From Kordiimonas sp. SCSIO 12603 (GTDB lineage Bacteria > Pseudomonadota > Alphaproteobacteria > Sphingomonadales > Kordiimonadaceae), in contig NZ_CP073748.1 in NCBI RefSeq assembly GCF_024398035.1, positions 3,029,001-3,093,000 on the forward strand: a stretch of 64,000 nt of DNA, given 5' to 3'. Numbering within the stretch: the stretch's first letter is position 1; each line of letters opens with the position of its first letter. Below, piece by piece: positions 9,999-19,605 of this stretch. The notes under the pieces are model-generated. The model saw only the letters and a list, made by a program, of their open reading frames with translations. It was not told the DNA's origin and ran no database searches. A program made the translations under genes and the position numbers.

Positions 9999-11174
9999 TT
10001 AAATAGCGCTGATTGCGCCTTTCGCATAAACGTGGCTACACCCTAGCCGAGCCGCTTCTTTCTCGAAATCTGACCCATCTGTCAAGCCCTGAATCGTTCT
10101 AAAGCCCTCTTCGCGCAATTTCTTGCCCTCAGATGCATCCGTTCCTTTTGGAAGGTAAACCCTGCTAACAGGCTGTAATGGCTCAACTGCACCCATCAAA
10201 CTATCCAGATACACAGAAAAACCTGTTGCATCTTCTGCGTGCCCATCAGGATGAATAACCTGGTAGCGACCACCTCTTCCCAGCTCACTGGAACCACCTT
10301 TTGCGAATAAGGCGAAACCGATTCCCGTCTTATACTCAAAACCGTGGGTTTCGCATGGGTCGGCCGTAATCTGCATATCAGGCAGGCGCTCGCCAAGCAT
10401 TTCAACAAGTGATGCAAGGCGTTTTACAAGCTTGCCAGCTTCTCCATTCAATTCGAGAGCAGAAAGGACCTCGACTGCATCTTCAGCAGGTCCTGCTGCC
10501 GAAAGCAGTTTTTCAAAAATCGCACGAGGCTCTGGCGCTAATTCCGCCAGCGCCCCAATATCCTTGGCATCAAGTGCTTCAAGAACATGATCTTTTACAT
10601 TCAATTCTAGTCCAAAACCGTCGCAAAGCATCGCAGCAAGCGGTGCAATAGTTAGGTCAAGCGTGAGATCAGCAATTCCCACCGCCTCAAGAGCCTCAAC
10701 AGAAATAGCGATCACTTCAAGTTCCGCATCGATTGCATCGCTGCCGACAAGCTCCACACCAGCCTGAATGAACTGGCGATCAGGCCTGATCTGGCTGCCT
10801 TTAGTGCGCAATACACTACCGGCATATGCCAGCCTGAGCGGGCGTGGGCTATCGGCAAGACGAGTAGCCGCAAGACGTGCCATCTGAATGGTCATATCCG
10901 CCCTTACAGCCATCATACGCTGTGTGTCCGGATCCATCAGGCGGAACATTTGCTTGCCTTTAGTGGCACCGGCACCAACAAGCAGGCTGTCTTCATATTC
11001 CACAACCGGGGGAGAAACCCTGTCATGACCATGAGAAAGGAAGGTGTCCACAAGTTTACGTACTAGTGTTGCTTCCTGCTCAGCCTTTGGTGCAAGCTGA
11101 TCACGAAACCCTTCTGGCAACAATGCCTGACGGGCATATGCACTTCCCGCCACTTTCTTTGAAGGCCCATTCAT
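9999..11174 (-). CDS. hisZ: ATP phosphoribosyltransferase regulatory subunit HisZ
   Basis: 391 residues. This is a histidyl-tRNA-synthetase paralogue lacking the anticodon domain: the motif-2-like segment MMAVRADMTIQMARLA and the motif-3-like GIGFALFAKGG / ELGRGGRY remain. HisZ binds and regulates the short form of HisG, the first enzyme of histidine synthesis. The presence of HisZ implies a short-form hisG elsewhere in the genome; it is not in the window. It lies 32 bp after serA and 52 bp before purA. The other reading, a true HisRS, is unlikely because of the missing C-terminal domain and the poor motif match. Confidence 0.88.
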   Translation of the reverse strand: MNGPSKKVAGSAYARQALLPEGFRDQLAPKAEQEATLVRKLVDTFLSHGHDRVSPPVVEYEDSLLVGAGATKGKQMFRLMDPDTQRMMAVRADMTIQMARLAATRLADSPRPLRLAYAGSVLRTKGSQIRPDRQFIQAGVELVGSDAIDAELEVIAISVEALEAVGIADLTLDLTIAPLAAMLCDGFGLELNVKDHVLEALDAKDIGALAELAPEPRAIFEKLLSAAGPAEDAVEVLSALELNGEAGKLVKRLASLVEMLGERLPDMQITADPCETHGFEYKTGIGFALFAKGGSSELGRGGRYQVIHPDGHAEDATGFSVYLDSLMGAVEPLQPVSRVYLPKGTDASEGKKLREEGFRTIQGLTDGSDFEKEAARLGCSHVYAKGAISAI

Positions 11175-11206
11175 GGGGTTACTCCCTAATGTTTAAACGA
11201 ACGCCA

Positions 11207-12784
11207 TTAAAAGTTAAGGCGTTTTGCCTGACGTACATGCGCAAGTGCAGCCAATTGGTCAAGCACTATATCCTTAAGTGGTTGGTCAACCGCAACTAAT
11301 GCGACCGCCTCTTCGCCTTCAATACGGCGGCCAAGAGCAAATGTCGCTACGTTTACACCGTTATAACCAAGAAGTGACCCGAGGGCACCGATGAAGCCAG
11401 GTTTATCGTCATTCACGATATAGAGCATGCTAGGCGCAAGTTCTGCCTCAAGGCGTACACCATCCACATCCACAAGGCGCGGTGCACCGTTCGCAAACAG
11501 TGTGCCTGCAACAGTACGTTCACCACGATCTGTTTCAACGGTTAGGCGTACAAGGGTGTGATAGTCCCCTCCCCTGTCATGCTTCACTTCCGTGATTTGG
11601 ATATTACGTTCTTTGGCAATAACAGGTGCGTTCACCATATTCACGCTGCTCATTAGCGGAGACAAAAGACCTTCAAGCATCACAGCACTTAATGGGTTCG
11701 TATTAAGTGTTGCCGCATGGCCTTCATATTCAATAACCACACGCTTGAGACCTGTTTCTGTAATCTGGCCAGCAAATGCACCAACCTGCTCAACCAACGC
11801 CATATAAGGCTTCAACTTCGGTGCTTCTTCTGCGGTGATAGACGGCATATTCAGTGCGTTTGTAACGCCGCCTGTCAGAAGGTAATCAGACATCTGTTCA
11901 GCAATCTGCAGTGCCACATTTACCTGCGCTTCAGAGGTAGAAGCCCCAAGGTGCGGTGTACAAATAACCTTTTCATGGCCAAAAAGTGGGTTTTCTTTAG
12001 CAGGTTCCACTTCAAACACATCAAGCGCCGCGCCAGCTACTTTACCAGCATCCAAAGCATCAAGAAGGGCTGGCTCGTCCACCAGACCACCACGGGCACA
12101 GTTTACAATGCGCACGCCGTCCTTCATCTTCTTGAAAGCGTCTTTACCCACAACACCACGTGTCTGATCAGTAAGCGGCGTGTGAAGACTGATAACATCC
12201 GCGCGCTCAAACAGTTCATCGAGTTCGACTTTTGTAATACCCAGATCAGCTGCACGCTCCACCGCCAGATACGGGTCAAACGCAATAACCTTCATCTTCA
12301 GACCAAGAGCCCGGTCCGCAACCACGGAACCAATATTACCACAACCAATAAGACCAAGTGTTTTGCCTGTAAGTTCCATTCCCATGAACTTAGACTTTTC
12401 CCACTTACCTTCATGAGTAGACGCATTTGCCTGCGGAATTTGGCGGCAAAGCGCCATCATCATACTGATTGCATGTTCTGCTGTCGTGATAGAGTTACCA
12501 AACGGCGTATTCATTACCACCACACCGTTGTTTGTCGCCTCAGGGACATCGATGTTATCCACACCAATACCAGCTCGGCCAATAACCTTAAGGTTCTTTG
12601 CGGCCTTCAATACATTAGGCGTTACCTTAGTGGCGGAACGGATAGCAAGGCCATCGTAATCGCCGATAATTTCAATCAGCTCTTCTTTGCTCAGACCCGG
12701 CTTGAAATCAACTTCAACACCGCGCTCTTTGAATGTTTGCTCCGCAAGTGGGCTCATTTTGTCAGAAATCAGTACCTTAGGCAT
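11207..12784 (-). CDS. serA: D-3-phosphoglycerate dehydrogenase
   Basis: 525 residues, the long form with a C-terminal regulatory half. It oxidises 3-phosphoglycerate to 3-phosphohydroxypyruvate, the first step of serine synthesis. The NAD-binding motif GCGNIG is at about 147-152, the substrate Arg in NCARGGLVDE, and the catalytic Glu/His pair in the FEVEPAKE and CTPHLGAS segments. An intervening domain (about 320-445) and a C-terminal ACT domain (about 450-525, YIVNDDKPGFIGALG) suggest allosteric control by serine. It follows serC by 80 bp in the same transcript. Confidence 0.96.
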   Translation of the reverse strand: MPKVLISDKMSPLAEQTFKERGVEVDFKPGLSKEELIEIIGDYDGLAIRSATKVTPNVLKAAKNLKVIGRAGIGVDNIDVPEATNNGVVVMNTPFGNSITTAEHAISMMMALCRQIPQANASTHEGKWEKSKFMGMELTGKTLGLIGCGNIGSVVADRALGLKMKVIAFDPYLAVERAADLGITKVELDELFERADVISLHTPLTDQTRGVVGKDAFKKMKDGVRIVNCARGGLVDEPALLDALDAGKVAGAALDVFEVEPAKENPLFGHEKVICTPHLGASTSEAQVNVALQIAEQMSDYLLTGGVTNALNMPSITAEEAPKLKPYMALVEQVGAFAGQITETGLKRVVIEYEGHAATLNTNPLSAVMLEGLLSPLMSSVNMVNAPVIAKERNIQITEVKHDRGGDYHTLVRLTVETDRGERTVAGTLFANGAPRLVDVDGVRLEAELAPSMLYIVNDDKPGFIGALGSLLGYNGVNVATFALGRRIEGEEAVALVAVDQPLKDIVLDQLAALAHVRQAKRLNF

Positions 12785-12864
12785 GATCCAACCCTTTCAT
12801 AAAATCTCAAATCATTTGTTTGGGAAAGGCCGAGTGTCCCGACCTTGATCAGTCTAGGTGCCGA

Positions 12865-14025
12865 TTATTCGGCAAATGAAGCTTTCACTTCCGCATAGGC
12901 CCAATCGAGCCACTCGGTAAGAATAGCAAGATCGGAAGCATCGACAGTTGCACCTGCCCAGATACGCAGGCCCGGAGGTGCATCACGGTATGCGCCAATA
13001 TCAAAAGCCACACCTTCTTCATCCAGAAGAGCTGCGAGCTTCTTCGGCACTGCCGCTTGCGCCTCGGCATCCAGGCCTGCAAGCCAAGGATCTTTAACCT
13101 TCAGGCAAACTGAGGTGTTGGAGATCGTTGCTGCATCTTCCGCAAGCAGCGCCGCCCAATCAGATGTTTCCACCCAATCTGCAATGGCTTTAAGATTGGC
13201 TTCAGAACGCGCAATCAAACCTTTAAGACCACCAAGACCATCCGCCCATTCAAGCGCATCAATATAATCTTCCACACACAGCATGGATGGTGTGTTGATT
13301 GTGGCACCGGTGAAGATACCTTCAATCAGTTTTCCACCTTTCGTAAGGCGGAAAATTTTTGGCATAGGCCACGCAGGTGTATAGCTCTCAAGGCGTTCAA
13401 CAGCACGCGGGGAGAGAATAAGCACGCCGTGTGCACCCTCACCGCCCAGCACTTTCTGCCAGCTATAAGTGGTTACATCCAATTTGTCCCACGGTAGATC
13501 CATGGCGAATGCTGCCGACGTGGCATCACAAATTGTCAGGCCTTCACGGTCATCCTTGATCCAGTCAGCATTCGGAACTTTCACACCGGATGTTGTGCCA
13601 TTCCATGTGAACACGACATCGCGGTCAGTATCTACTGCGCCAAGATCAGGGAGTTTGCCGTAATCGGCTTCAAAAATTCTTACATCATCAAGCTTAAGCT
13701 GCTTGGAAACATCGGTTATCCAGCCCTTACCAAAGCTTTCCCACGCGAGCATATCAACACCGCGTGCACCGAGAAGCGACCATAATGCAGCTTCAACTGC
13801 ACCAGTATCAGACGCAGGCATAATGCCAATGCGGTAATCATCTGGTACACCAAGGATTTCACGAGTTTTTTCTAACGCATACGCGAGCCGAGCTTTACCG
13901 GGCTTAGAACGATGTGAACGCCCAAGAAGAGCGTTTTTAAGAACATCCTGTGTCCAACCAGGACGTTTAGCGCACGGACCAGAGCTAAACTCCGGACGCA
14001 CGGGTGCCTTTAGTGGCTTTGTCAT
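12865..14025 (-). CDS. serC: Phosphoserine aminotransferase
   Basis: 386 residues from the ATG at 14025. A longer frame reaches 14079, but the chosen ATG has GGAAGG 8 nt upstream and lies directly after the leader hairpins. The enzyme moves an amino group from glutamate to 3-phosphohydroxypyruvate. The [12 protein letters not shown]-terminal substrate segment (about 14-24) and the PLP lysine in [11 protein letters not shown] (Lys about 191) are present, and the CDATSAA segment supplies the PLP aspartate. It is the first gene of the serC-serA-hisZ-purA cluster. Confidence 0.95.
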   Translation of the reverse strand: MTKPLKAPVRPEFSSGPCAKRPGWTQDVLKNALLGRSHRSKPGKARLAYALEKTREILGVPDDYRIGIMPASDTGAVEAALWSLLGARGVDMLAWESFGKGWITDVSKQLKLDDVRIFEADYGKLPDLGAVDTDRDVVFTWNGTTSGVKVPNADWIKDDREGLTICDATSAAFAMDLPWDKLDVTTYSWQKVLGGEGAHGVLILSPRAVERLESYTPAWPMPKIFRLTKGGKLIEGIFTGATINTPSMLCVEDYIDALEWADGLGGLKGLIARSEANLKAIADWVETSDWAALLAEDAATISNTSVCLKVKDPWLAGLDAEAQAAVPKKLAALLDEEGVAFDIGAYRDAPPGLRIWAGATVDASDLAILTEWLDWAYAEVKASFAE

Positions 14026-14124
14026 GTCTCTAACCTTCCAGTTAGTTGCGCCTCGTTGGGGAGGCGTGTCCCAATACAAGTGCTGACCTCGCAGACAACT
14101 GCTTCCCAGTTGGGGGAAGTACCA
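14026..14124 (-). ncRNA. Candidate serC leader RNA (two hairpins, ribosome-binding site in the second)
   Basis: Between the predicted start site near 14124 and the serC ATG there are two stems. The upstream one is at 14048-14067 (GCGCCTC pairing with GAGGCGT). The second is at 14030-14045 (CTAAC pairing with GTTAG), with the GGAAGG ribosome-binding site in its loop, 4 nt before the ATG. This layout fits the serC motif described upstream of alphaproteobacterial serC-serA operons (an Rfam family, recalled rather than searched). A third small stem (CTTCCC / GGGAAG, 14102-14119) lies near the 5' end. Sequestration of the ribosome-binding site would give translational control. Confidence 0.68.
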
Positions 14125-14130
14125 AGGCCG

Positions 14131-14159
14131 GAGATATGTGAAATATTAGGAATAGTCAA
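14131..14159 (-). promoter_or_regulatory. Predicted sigma-70-type promoter for serC
   Basis: On the minus strand, TTGACT (14159-14154), a 17-bp spacer and TATCTC (14136-14131). It is placed to start transcription near 14124, just ahead of the leader hairpins. Prediction by consensus and spacing only. Confidence 0.5.
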
Positions 14160-14292
14160 CTAAGTATTTTTGAAAGATTTAAGAAGTTTTCTTGCAGTTA
14201 GTCAAAACAGCTTTGGAAACAAAGGGATTCTATTTCTGCGCCGTATCACTGAACGGGCCAACAATAACGTAAATCAGATTAAAGGCTTCAAG

Positions 14293-14817
14293 ATGCCACG
14301 TTCAGTGACTTTACCCGTAATAATCTCCACCGCTCTCGTAATCACCGCCTGTTCAAGCAAAAACGAACGGCCTGACAAACAGCAACACACCAGAAACATT
14401 GAAAGCCGGTATCAAGAATTTATACAGCGCTGGGATTTAGACACAGATGGTCTCGTCACCTGCAAAGATACTGTTAAGAAAAACAAAGCTCTATTTACAC
14501 AGTTGGATTTGGATAAAAACCTGACCGTCACCCGCCGGGAGTTCGGTGAAATCATGTTTCATGATAAAAGCTACCGTTTCATCCCCTTTGAACAAATAGA
14601 TAACAATGCTGACGGAGTAATCAGCAAAGCGGAATTTGCGAACACCCCAAATCATATCTTCACCCGTTTCGATAAAGACGGAAACTGCAATGTCTCAAAA
14701 CAAGAGTTCGCCATTGCCGCTAAAGAAATCGCATCAGAGAGACGACGCAGTAAGGGGCAAGGCAGAAGACCTGGAGGAAAAGGCGGTGGCCGCGGCAAGC
14801 CTCAAGGCACATTTTAA
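14293..14817 (+). CDS. EF-hand lipoprotein (first of a tandem pair)
   Basis: 174 residues from the ATG at 14293, preceded by AAAGG; an in-frame TTG at 14170 would add 41 residues ahead of the signal sequence and is rejected. A lipoprotein signal ends at VITAC with Cys20 as the lipid-attached residue. Four calcium-loop-like 12-residue segments follow at about 48-59, 72-83, 103-114 and 127-138. The third (DNNADGVISKAE) is the best canonical EF-hand, while the others depart at one or more ligand positions. The tail (about 150-174) is basic and Gly-rich. It is likely a periplasm-facing calcium-binding protein. Its neighbour at 14910 has the same architecture. Confidence 0.8.
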   Translation: MPRSVTLPVIISTALVITACSSKNERPDKQQHTRNIESRYQEFIQRWDLDTDGLVTCKDTVKKNKALFTQLDLDKNLTVTRREFGEIMFHDKSYRFIPFEQIDNNADGVISKAEFANTPNHIFTRFDKDGNCNVSKQEFAIAAKEIASERRRSKGQGRRPGGKGGGRGKPQGTF

Positions 14818-14909
14818 CCACACTTAATCGTTAGAGCAGGATGATTGTAAATACTGTTGACACACCCGCAGGTTTCCTGCTCCATTCATGGAAGTGATTA
14901 ATTATATGG

Positions 14910-15449
14910 TTGGCAACTGTGCATAAAAACAAGCTGTTCATTTCAATTTCTACCGCCTGCATTCTTCTTGGTGCTTGCAGCAAAAAGGATATTGATCCAA
15001 TTACCCAAATCCCACCTGCACGGGCGGAACAGATTTACAACCGTGTTGTTCGCGAGTGGGATGAGAATAAAGACGGCAAAGCCAGCTGCGAAGATGTCGC
15101 TGTTCGCCGAAGAGCTTTGTTTAAAGTCGTAGATGCAGATAAAAGCGGTGATCTATGGCCTGGTGAATACCGTTTAGCCAAATTTGAAGATCGTTCTTTC
15201 CATTTCTTTGAGTTCCCTAAAGCAGATGTGGACGAATCTGGCCGTATCGAACTTGATGAATTTATCGCTATTCCACCAAGCCGTTTCCAAGGCTTTGATG
15301 CTGACAGTGATTGTCTGATTTCGAAGGAAGAAGCTCTACGCGCTGAAATTGCTGCCATCAGAAGTGGGGAAAGACGTCGTTCTGCTAAATCAGAAAAGAA
15401 TAAGAAGAACGACGAAAAAGTAGAAGAACTGCTCCCTATTCCTGATTAG
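14910..15449 (+). CDS. EF-hand lipoprotein (second of a tandem pair)
   Basis: 179 residues if started at the TTG at 14910; a GTG three codons later (14919) is equally possible, and neither has a strong ribosome-binding site. The signal sequence ends in LLGAC, giving a lipidated Cys at about 23. Four EF-hand-like loops at about 51-62, 75-86, 106-117 and 130-141 have strong acidic positions (DENKDGKASCED, DADKSGDLWPGE, DVDESGRIELDE). The order and spacing match the preceding gene, so the pair looks like a tandem duplication. The C-terminus is charged and Lys-rich. No partner enzyme is adjacent: the next gene converges. Confidence 0.8.
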   Translation: MATVHKNKLFISISTACILLGACSKKDIDPITQIPPARAEQIYNRVVREWDENKDGKASCEDVAVRRRALFKVVDADKSGDLWPGEYRLAKFEDRSFHFFEFPKADVDESGRIELDEFIAIPPSRFQGFDADSDCLISKEEALRAEIAAIRSGERRRSAKSEKNKKNDEKVEELLPIPD

Positions 15450-15461
15450 GAAGCAGTTATA

Positions 15462-16637
15462 TTATCTAGCTGTGGCTGTATTTGCGGCCACTTGTGCTGT
15501 CCGGTGCACATCTTTTGCAAACTCTGCCCAGAATTCAGCGCCCAACTGATCAATTGAGCGTGTTTCCGCATTCATGAGCATCACATGGCCTACACCGTGT
15601 TTCTTTGAAAAGCCCACAAGACTGCGGAAACCGGCAACACCGCCTGCGTGAAGAACAATTTCTTCACCGCCAATCTGGTAAATTCGCCAGCCATAACCAT
15701 AATGCGCATCTTCAAGCACTGGCCGCCAAACGCGTTTGTTCATCTCGCGTTTGGTACGTATGCGCTTAGCTGTCACCATATTCAGAACTTCTTCACTAAG
15801 CACATCTGTGTTTGAGCCCATATGTGCCCGAACCCATTTAGCCAAATCAGTGATACTTGCATTCACACCGGCCGCGGGTGCCACATTATAGTAATTCTCT
15901 TTTACCCGGCTTCGGTACCACCCTTTACGTGTAAGAACATGTGGCTCCGCCCGGTTTGATGTTTTAAGGAAGCCTTGCAAGCCAAGAGAAGCAGTTTCCA
16001 TATTAAGTGGCTTTAGGATACGTTCCTCAACAAGCGCTTCATAGGGTTTACCTGTTCGCTTCTCAATCACTGGCTCGATGAAACTGAAAACAATATTCTG
16101 ATAACCGTAACAGTTCCCAGGCTTACAAATAGGTTTCAGCCTTTTAAAGCGCGGAATAATTTTCTGAAGAGACCAGCCATCCTCTAGCATGTTGTCATAT
16201 GCATTAGGCGTAAGCCCTGTGCTGTGGCTCAGCAGGTGGTCAATCGTGAGCTTTTCCGCGTGCCCCGGCGTCTTGAGCTTGAAGTTAGGCACATACATGG
16301 AAACTTTATCGTCCCACGAAAGTTTGCCTTCCGCTACCAAAAGTGCTGTTAAATCCGCAGCAAAGGTTTTGGAAACAGATGCCAGACGGAAAACTGTATT
16401 GCTATCAACAGGGTTTTGTGTGCCAAGACTGCGCCTGCCGTAACCCTTGGATTTAACAATTTTGCCGTCTTTAATAATCGCGTAAGCAGCCCCCGGTACT
16501 TTATGCTTCTTCACAGCAGCCCGGAATTTACTATCAAAATCAGTAATAGCATCAGCTGATACCGCCGATGTGGCAGTTCCCACCAATAGTGCTAAAGCCG
16601 AAATATGATTAACAATTTTCCCCACAAACTTTCTCAT
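15462..16637 (-). CDS. Secreted serine hydrolase, beta-lactamase/esterase fold (class C-like)
   Basis: 391 residues with a cleavable-looking signal peptide (about 1-28). The family signature is complete: SVSK with nucleophile Ser87 and Lys90, the YxN motif YQN at about 179-181, and an HAGG segment near the C-terminus in place of KTG. This family includes D-amino-acid peptidases, esterases and class C beta-lactamases; the motif set alone does not decide which, and a true beta-lactamase role is not implied. It is the last gene of the leftward cluster that starts at pal, 9 bp after the alpha/beta hydrolase. Confidence 0.85.
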   Translation of the reverse strand: MRKFVGKIVNHISALALLVGTATSAVSADAITDFDSKFRAAVKKHKVPGAAYAIIKDGKIVKSKGYGRRSLGTQNPVDSNTVFRLASVSKTFAADLTALLVAEGKLSWDDKVSMYVPNFKLKTPGHAEKLTIDHLLSHSTGLTPNAYDNMLEDGWSLQKIIPRFKRLKPICKPGNCYGYQNIVFSFIEPVIEKRTGKPYEALVEERILKPLNMETASLGLQGFLKTSNRAEPHVLTRKGWYRSRVKENYYNVAPAAGVNASITDLAKWVRAHMGSNTDVLSEEVLNMVTAKRIRTKREMNKRVWRPVLEDAHYGYGWRIYQIGGEEIVLHAGGVAGFRSLVGFSKKHGVGHVMLMNAETRSIDQLGAEFWAEFAKDVHRTAQVAANTATAR

Positions 16638-16646
16638 ATACGTCGA

Positions 16647-17408
16647 TCAACTACTCAAAAACCTAATAACAGCACGTGCGAACATATCCGGCTTTTCTGC
16701 ATGAAGCCAATGTCCTGTATTTTCTATTGTGCGAACAGCAGCTTGTGGAAACAAGCTTAAAATTGCATCACGGTGTTCCGCCTGCACATATTCTGAATTT
16801 CCACCGCGCATAAACAGCACTGGCTTTTCAAACGGTCCGCCATGCATTGCCGCTGCAATGTTATGATACTCATCAACAATTGCCCGAAGGTTCACACGCC
16901 ATGCCCATGTACCTTCTTCTGTTCTGCGCCAATTCGTAAGGAGGAATGAAAGAACCGCAGGCTCACTTTCATAAGCCATTAAAATTTCTTCAGCACCTTT
17001 GCGAGATTGTGGGCTCTGCTCAGCCACTTCCTGCATACCTTTGAGGATACTATCGTGATGCGCACCGTATTTTACTGGTGCAATATCACCCACAATCAGC
17101 TTCTTAACACGGTCAGGATAGGAAAGTGCAAGTTGCATAGCGGCTTTGCCGCCCATTGAATGCCCGAGCACATAAGCTTCACTGATGCCTTCCTTGTCCA
17201 TCACACGGATAACATCCTCAGCCATTTCAGAATAACTCATACCGCCATCGTGCGGGCTGCGACCATGGTTGCGCATATCAACAGAGATAACTTGGTACTG
17301 TTCTTCAAATAATCGCGCGATACCACCAAGATTATCCGCTGATCCGAACAAGCCGTGCAATAGCAATAATGGTTCGCCCTCGCCTCTTATTCTGTAGAAA
17401 AGATCCAT
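16647..17408 (-). CDS. Alpha/beta hydrolase (YbfF-like esterase)
   Basis: 253 residues. The nucleophile elbow GHSMGG places the catalytic Ser at about 84, LLHGLFGSADN supplies the oxyanion-hole HG motif, and a late GHWLHAEKP gives the catalytic His. The N-terminal pattern and the DMRNHGRSPH segment match the YbfF acyl-esterase group. The cellular substrate is unknown. It starts 3 bp after thiD, so it is co-transcribed, though no thiamine role is suggested. Confidence 0.85.
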   Translation of the reverse strand: MDLFYRIRGEGEPLLLLHGLFGSADNLGGIARLFEEQYQVISVDMRNHGRSPHDGGMSYSEMAEDVIRVMDKEGISEAYVLGHSMGGKAAMQLALSYPDRVKKLIVGDIAPVKYGAHHDSILKGMQEVAEQSPQSRKGAEEILMAYESEPAVLSFLLTNWRRTEEGTWAWRVNLRAIVDEYHNIAAAMHGGPFEKPVLFMRGGNSEYVQAEHRDAILSLFPQAAVRTIENTGHWLHAEKPDMFARAVIRFLSS

Positions 17409-17411
17409 ACT

Positions 17412-18212
17412 CTAACTCCGAACATAGGCATGACCGAGAGGCCCATGCCCGGCACCTAACTGAGGGGCCATTTTAATAGCATCATAAACAAAGGAATGTG
17501 CCGCGAAAAAGGCATCCTCTACGGCTTCACCTTTTGAAAGTTCTGCAGCCATAACACTTGCAAACGTACAGCCCGTGCCGTGGGTATGACGTGTATCAAT
17601 TTTTTCCGCTTCGGCTAAATATTCATCGCCGTCTGCAGTTACCAGTAAATCGGTTAACTTATCAACTTTAAGGTGCCCACCTTTCATACAAACCGAACGT
17701 GCACCAAGCTCTAGAATTTTTTCGGCGGCTTTACGCATATCGTCAACACCACCGATTTTCATATCCGCCAGCACTTCTGCTTCAGGGATATTAGGAGTTA
17801 CTACCGTCGCACGAGGCAGTAGCTCGGCCTTCATTGCTTCAACTGCTTCAGCCTTTAAAAGTCGGTCCCCGGATGTTGCCACCATCACTGGGTCCACCAC
17901 CAATTGGCCTTTATAGGCTTCATCAGCAAGAGAGATCGTCACCGCATTAATAAGACCTGCATCATGAAGCATACCTGTTTTCAGGCAATCTGCGCCAATA
18001 TCAGACAGTACAGATTTAATCTGCGCTTTCACGAAATCGGGATCAATGGGCAACACATCCGTTACACCGAGTGTATTTTGAACGGTTAGCGCCGTAATAG
18101 CTGATGCTGCATATGCTCCCATCATGGTCACAGCTTTAATATCTGCCTGAATTCCAGCACCACCAGATGGGTCCGAACCCGCAATAATTAAAACTCGACC
18201 ATTTTGCGGCAT
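17412..18212 (-). CDS. thiD: Hydroxymethylpyrimidine/phosphomethylpyrimidine kinase
   Basis: 266 residues. It phosphorylates HMP and then HMP-P in thiamine synthesis. The N-terminal GSDPSGGAGIQAD motif (about 12-24) and the C-terminal THGTGCTF anion-hole motif of the ribokinase-like family are both present, with VDPVMVATSG between them. Its ATG shares one base with the glmM stop (TAATG), implying coupled translation with glmM. No other thi gene is near and no TPP riboswitch is seen. Confidence 0.93.
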   Translation of the reverse strand: MPQNGRVLIIAGSDPSGGAGIQADIKAVTMMGAYAASAITALTVQNTLGVTDVLPIDPDFVKAQIKSVLSDIGADCLKTGMLHDAGLINAVTISLADEAYKGQLVVDPVMVATSGDRLLKAEAVEAMKAELLPRATVVTPNIPEAEVLADMKIGGVDDMRKAAEKILELGARSVCMKGGHLKVDKLTDLLVTADGDEYLAEAEKIDTRHTHGTGCTFASVMAAELSKGEAVEDAFFAAHSFVYDAIKMAPQLGAGHGPLGHAYVRS

Positions 18213-19555
18213 TATACTGCAGCCTCAACTTCACGGCAGATGCTATCAACAACCTGCTCTACAAGTTGGGCATCGTCACCTTCTGCCATCACGCGTACAA
18301 GGGGTTCCGTGCCTGACTTACGGATAACAAGGCGTCCAGAACCGTTCAAACGCGCTTCTGCATCAGCGATACTTGCTTTCACATTATCGGCCTCTAGTGG
18401 ATCACCACCACTGTAGCGAACATTCTTTAGAAGCTGAGGCACTCGATCAAACTGTTTACAGGCTTTGGAAGCCTTGAGGCCAGACTGTTTGATCTCTGTC
18501 ATTACCTGTAAGGCAGATACAAGCCCATCGCCCGTTGTACAGAAATCACTGAGCACCACATGACCAGATTGTTCACCGCCAACATTAAAGCCGGATTTAC
18601 GCATTTCTTCGACAACATACCGGTCACCAACTTTGGTACGCGCCAGCATTAGACCTTCAGATTCCAGAAGGCGTTCAAGACCAAGGTTTGACATAACCGT
18701 AGCAACAAGCCCACTTCCTTTCAGAATACCGCGCTTGTGCCAGTTACGGGTGATAAGTGCCATAATCTGATCACCATCAATGATCTCGCCATTTTCGTCA
18801 CAAAGGATCAAACGGTCTGCATCACCGTCCAGAGCAATACCAAGATCGGCTCCTTCTGCGACAACCCGTTTACACATTTCTTCAGGGTGCGTAGAGCCAC
18901 ACTTTTCATTAATATTAAAACCGTCAGGGCGAACACCCATTGCAATAACTTCTGCGCCCAATTCCCACAACACGGTTGGCGCTACCTTATAGGCCGCACC
19001 ATTTGCACAATCGACAACAACTTTAAGTCCTTCAAAACGTACACCAGCCGGAACAGTCGCTTTAGCAAACTCCACATAACGACCTCTAGCATCCTCGAGC
19101 CGCTGCGCGCTCCCGAGCCGTTCCGCAGGCACCAATACATCATTGGTTTCGCCGTCAATGATGCTTTCGATTTCCAGCTCTTGTTCATCACACAGCTTGA
19201 AGCCGTCAGGGCCAAAGAATTTAATACCATTATCATAATGAGGGTTATGGCTCGCTGAGATCATCACGCCTAGATCAGCCCGCAGAGACTTCACCAGCAT
19301 AGCAACTGCCGGGGTTGGCATTGGGCCAACCATAATCACATCCATACCTGCAGCTACAAAACCTGAGGCAAGTGCCGGTTCGAGCATATAACCGGAACGG
19401 CGGGTATCCTTACCAATTACCACCCGGTGTACATGGTCACCGCGGCGGAAAACCCGGCCCGCCGCCAAACCAATTTTCAGTGCCATATCAGGTGTTAATG
19501 CACCTTGATTGACTGTTCCTCGAATACCATCCGTACCAAAATATTTACGGCTCAT
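18212..19555 (-). CDS. glmM: Phosphoglucosamine mutase
   Basis: 447 residues. It converts glucosamine-6-phosphate to glucosamine-1-phosphate for peptidoglycan and LPS precursors. The active-site phosphoserine loop MISASHNP has Ser at about 102. The metal-binding DGDADR segment, the GEQSGH sugar-binding motif and the C-terminal RKSGTEP phosphate-binding motif all match GlmM rather than other phosphohexomutases. The order folP-glmM behind ftsH is the usual one in proteobacteria. It lies 50 bp after folP and overlaps thiD by one base. Confidence 0.96.
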   Translation of the reverse strand: MSRKYFGTDGIRGTVNQGALTPDMALKIGLAAGRVFRRGDHVHRVVIGKDTRRSGYMLEPALASGFVAAGMDVIMVGPMPTPAVAMLVKSLRADLGVMISASHNPHYDNGIKFFGPDGFKLCDEQELEIESIIDGETNDVLVPAERLGSAQRLEDARGRYVEFAKATVPAGVRFEGLKVVVDCANGAAYKVAPTVLWELGAEVIAMGVRPDGFNINEKCGSTHPEEMCKRVVAEGADLGIALDGDADRLILCDENGEIIDGDQIMALITRNWHKRGILKGSGLVATVMSNLGLERLLESEGLMLARTKVGDRYVVEEMRKSGFNVGGEQSGHVVLSDFCTTGDGLVSALQVMTEIKQSGLKASKACKQFDRVPQLLKNVRYSGGDPLEADNVKASIADAEARLNGSGRLVIRKSGTEPLVRVMAEGDDAQLVEQVVDSICREVEAAV

Positions 19556-19605
19556 TGAGTGTCCTCAAATCAATAAATTAAAATTTCAGAGTGATTCTAA
19601 CAGCA

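Noticed and set aside
11717-12802. 361-residue open frame on the plus strand opposite serA
   Set aside because: It lies wholly antisense to a clear full-length serA, has no recognisable domain, and Cys/His-rich translation typical of a codon-usage shadow.
15462-16637. Antibiotic-resistance class C beta-lactamase
   Set aside because: The SxxK and YxN motifs are shared by many esterases and peptidases, and the third motif is HAGG rather than KTG; resistance is not supported.
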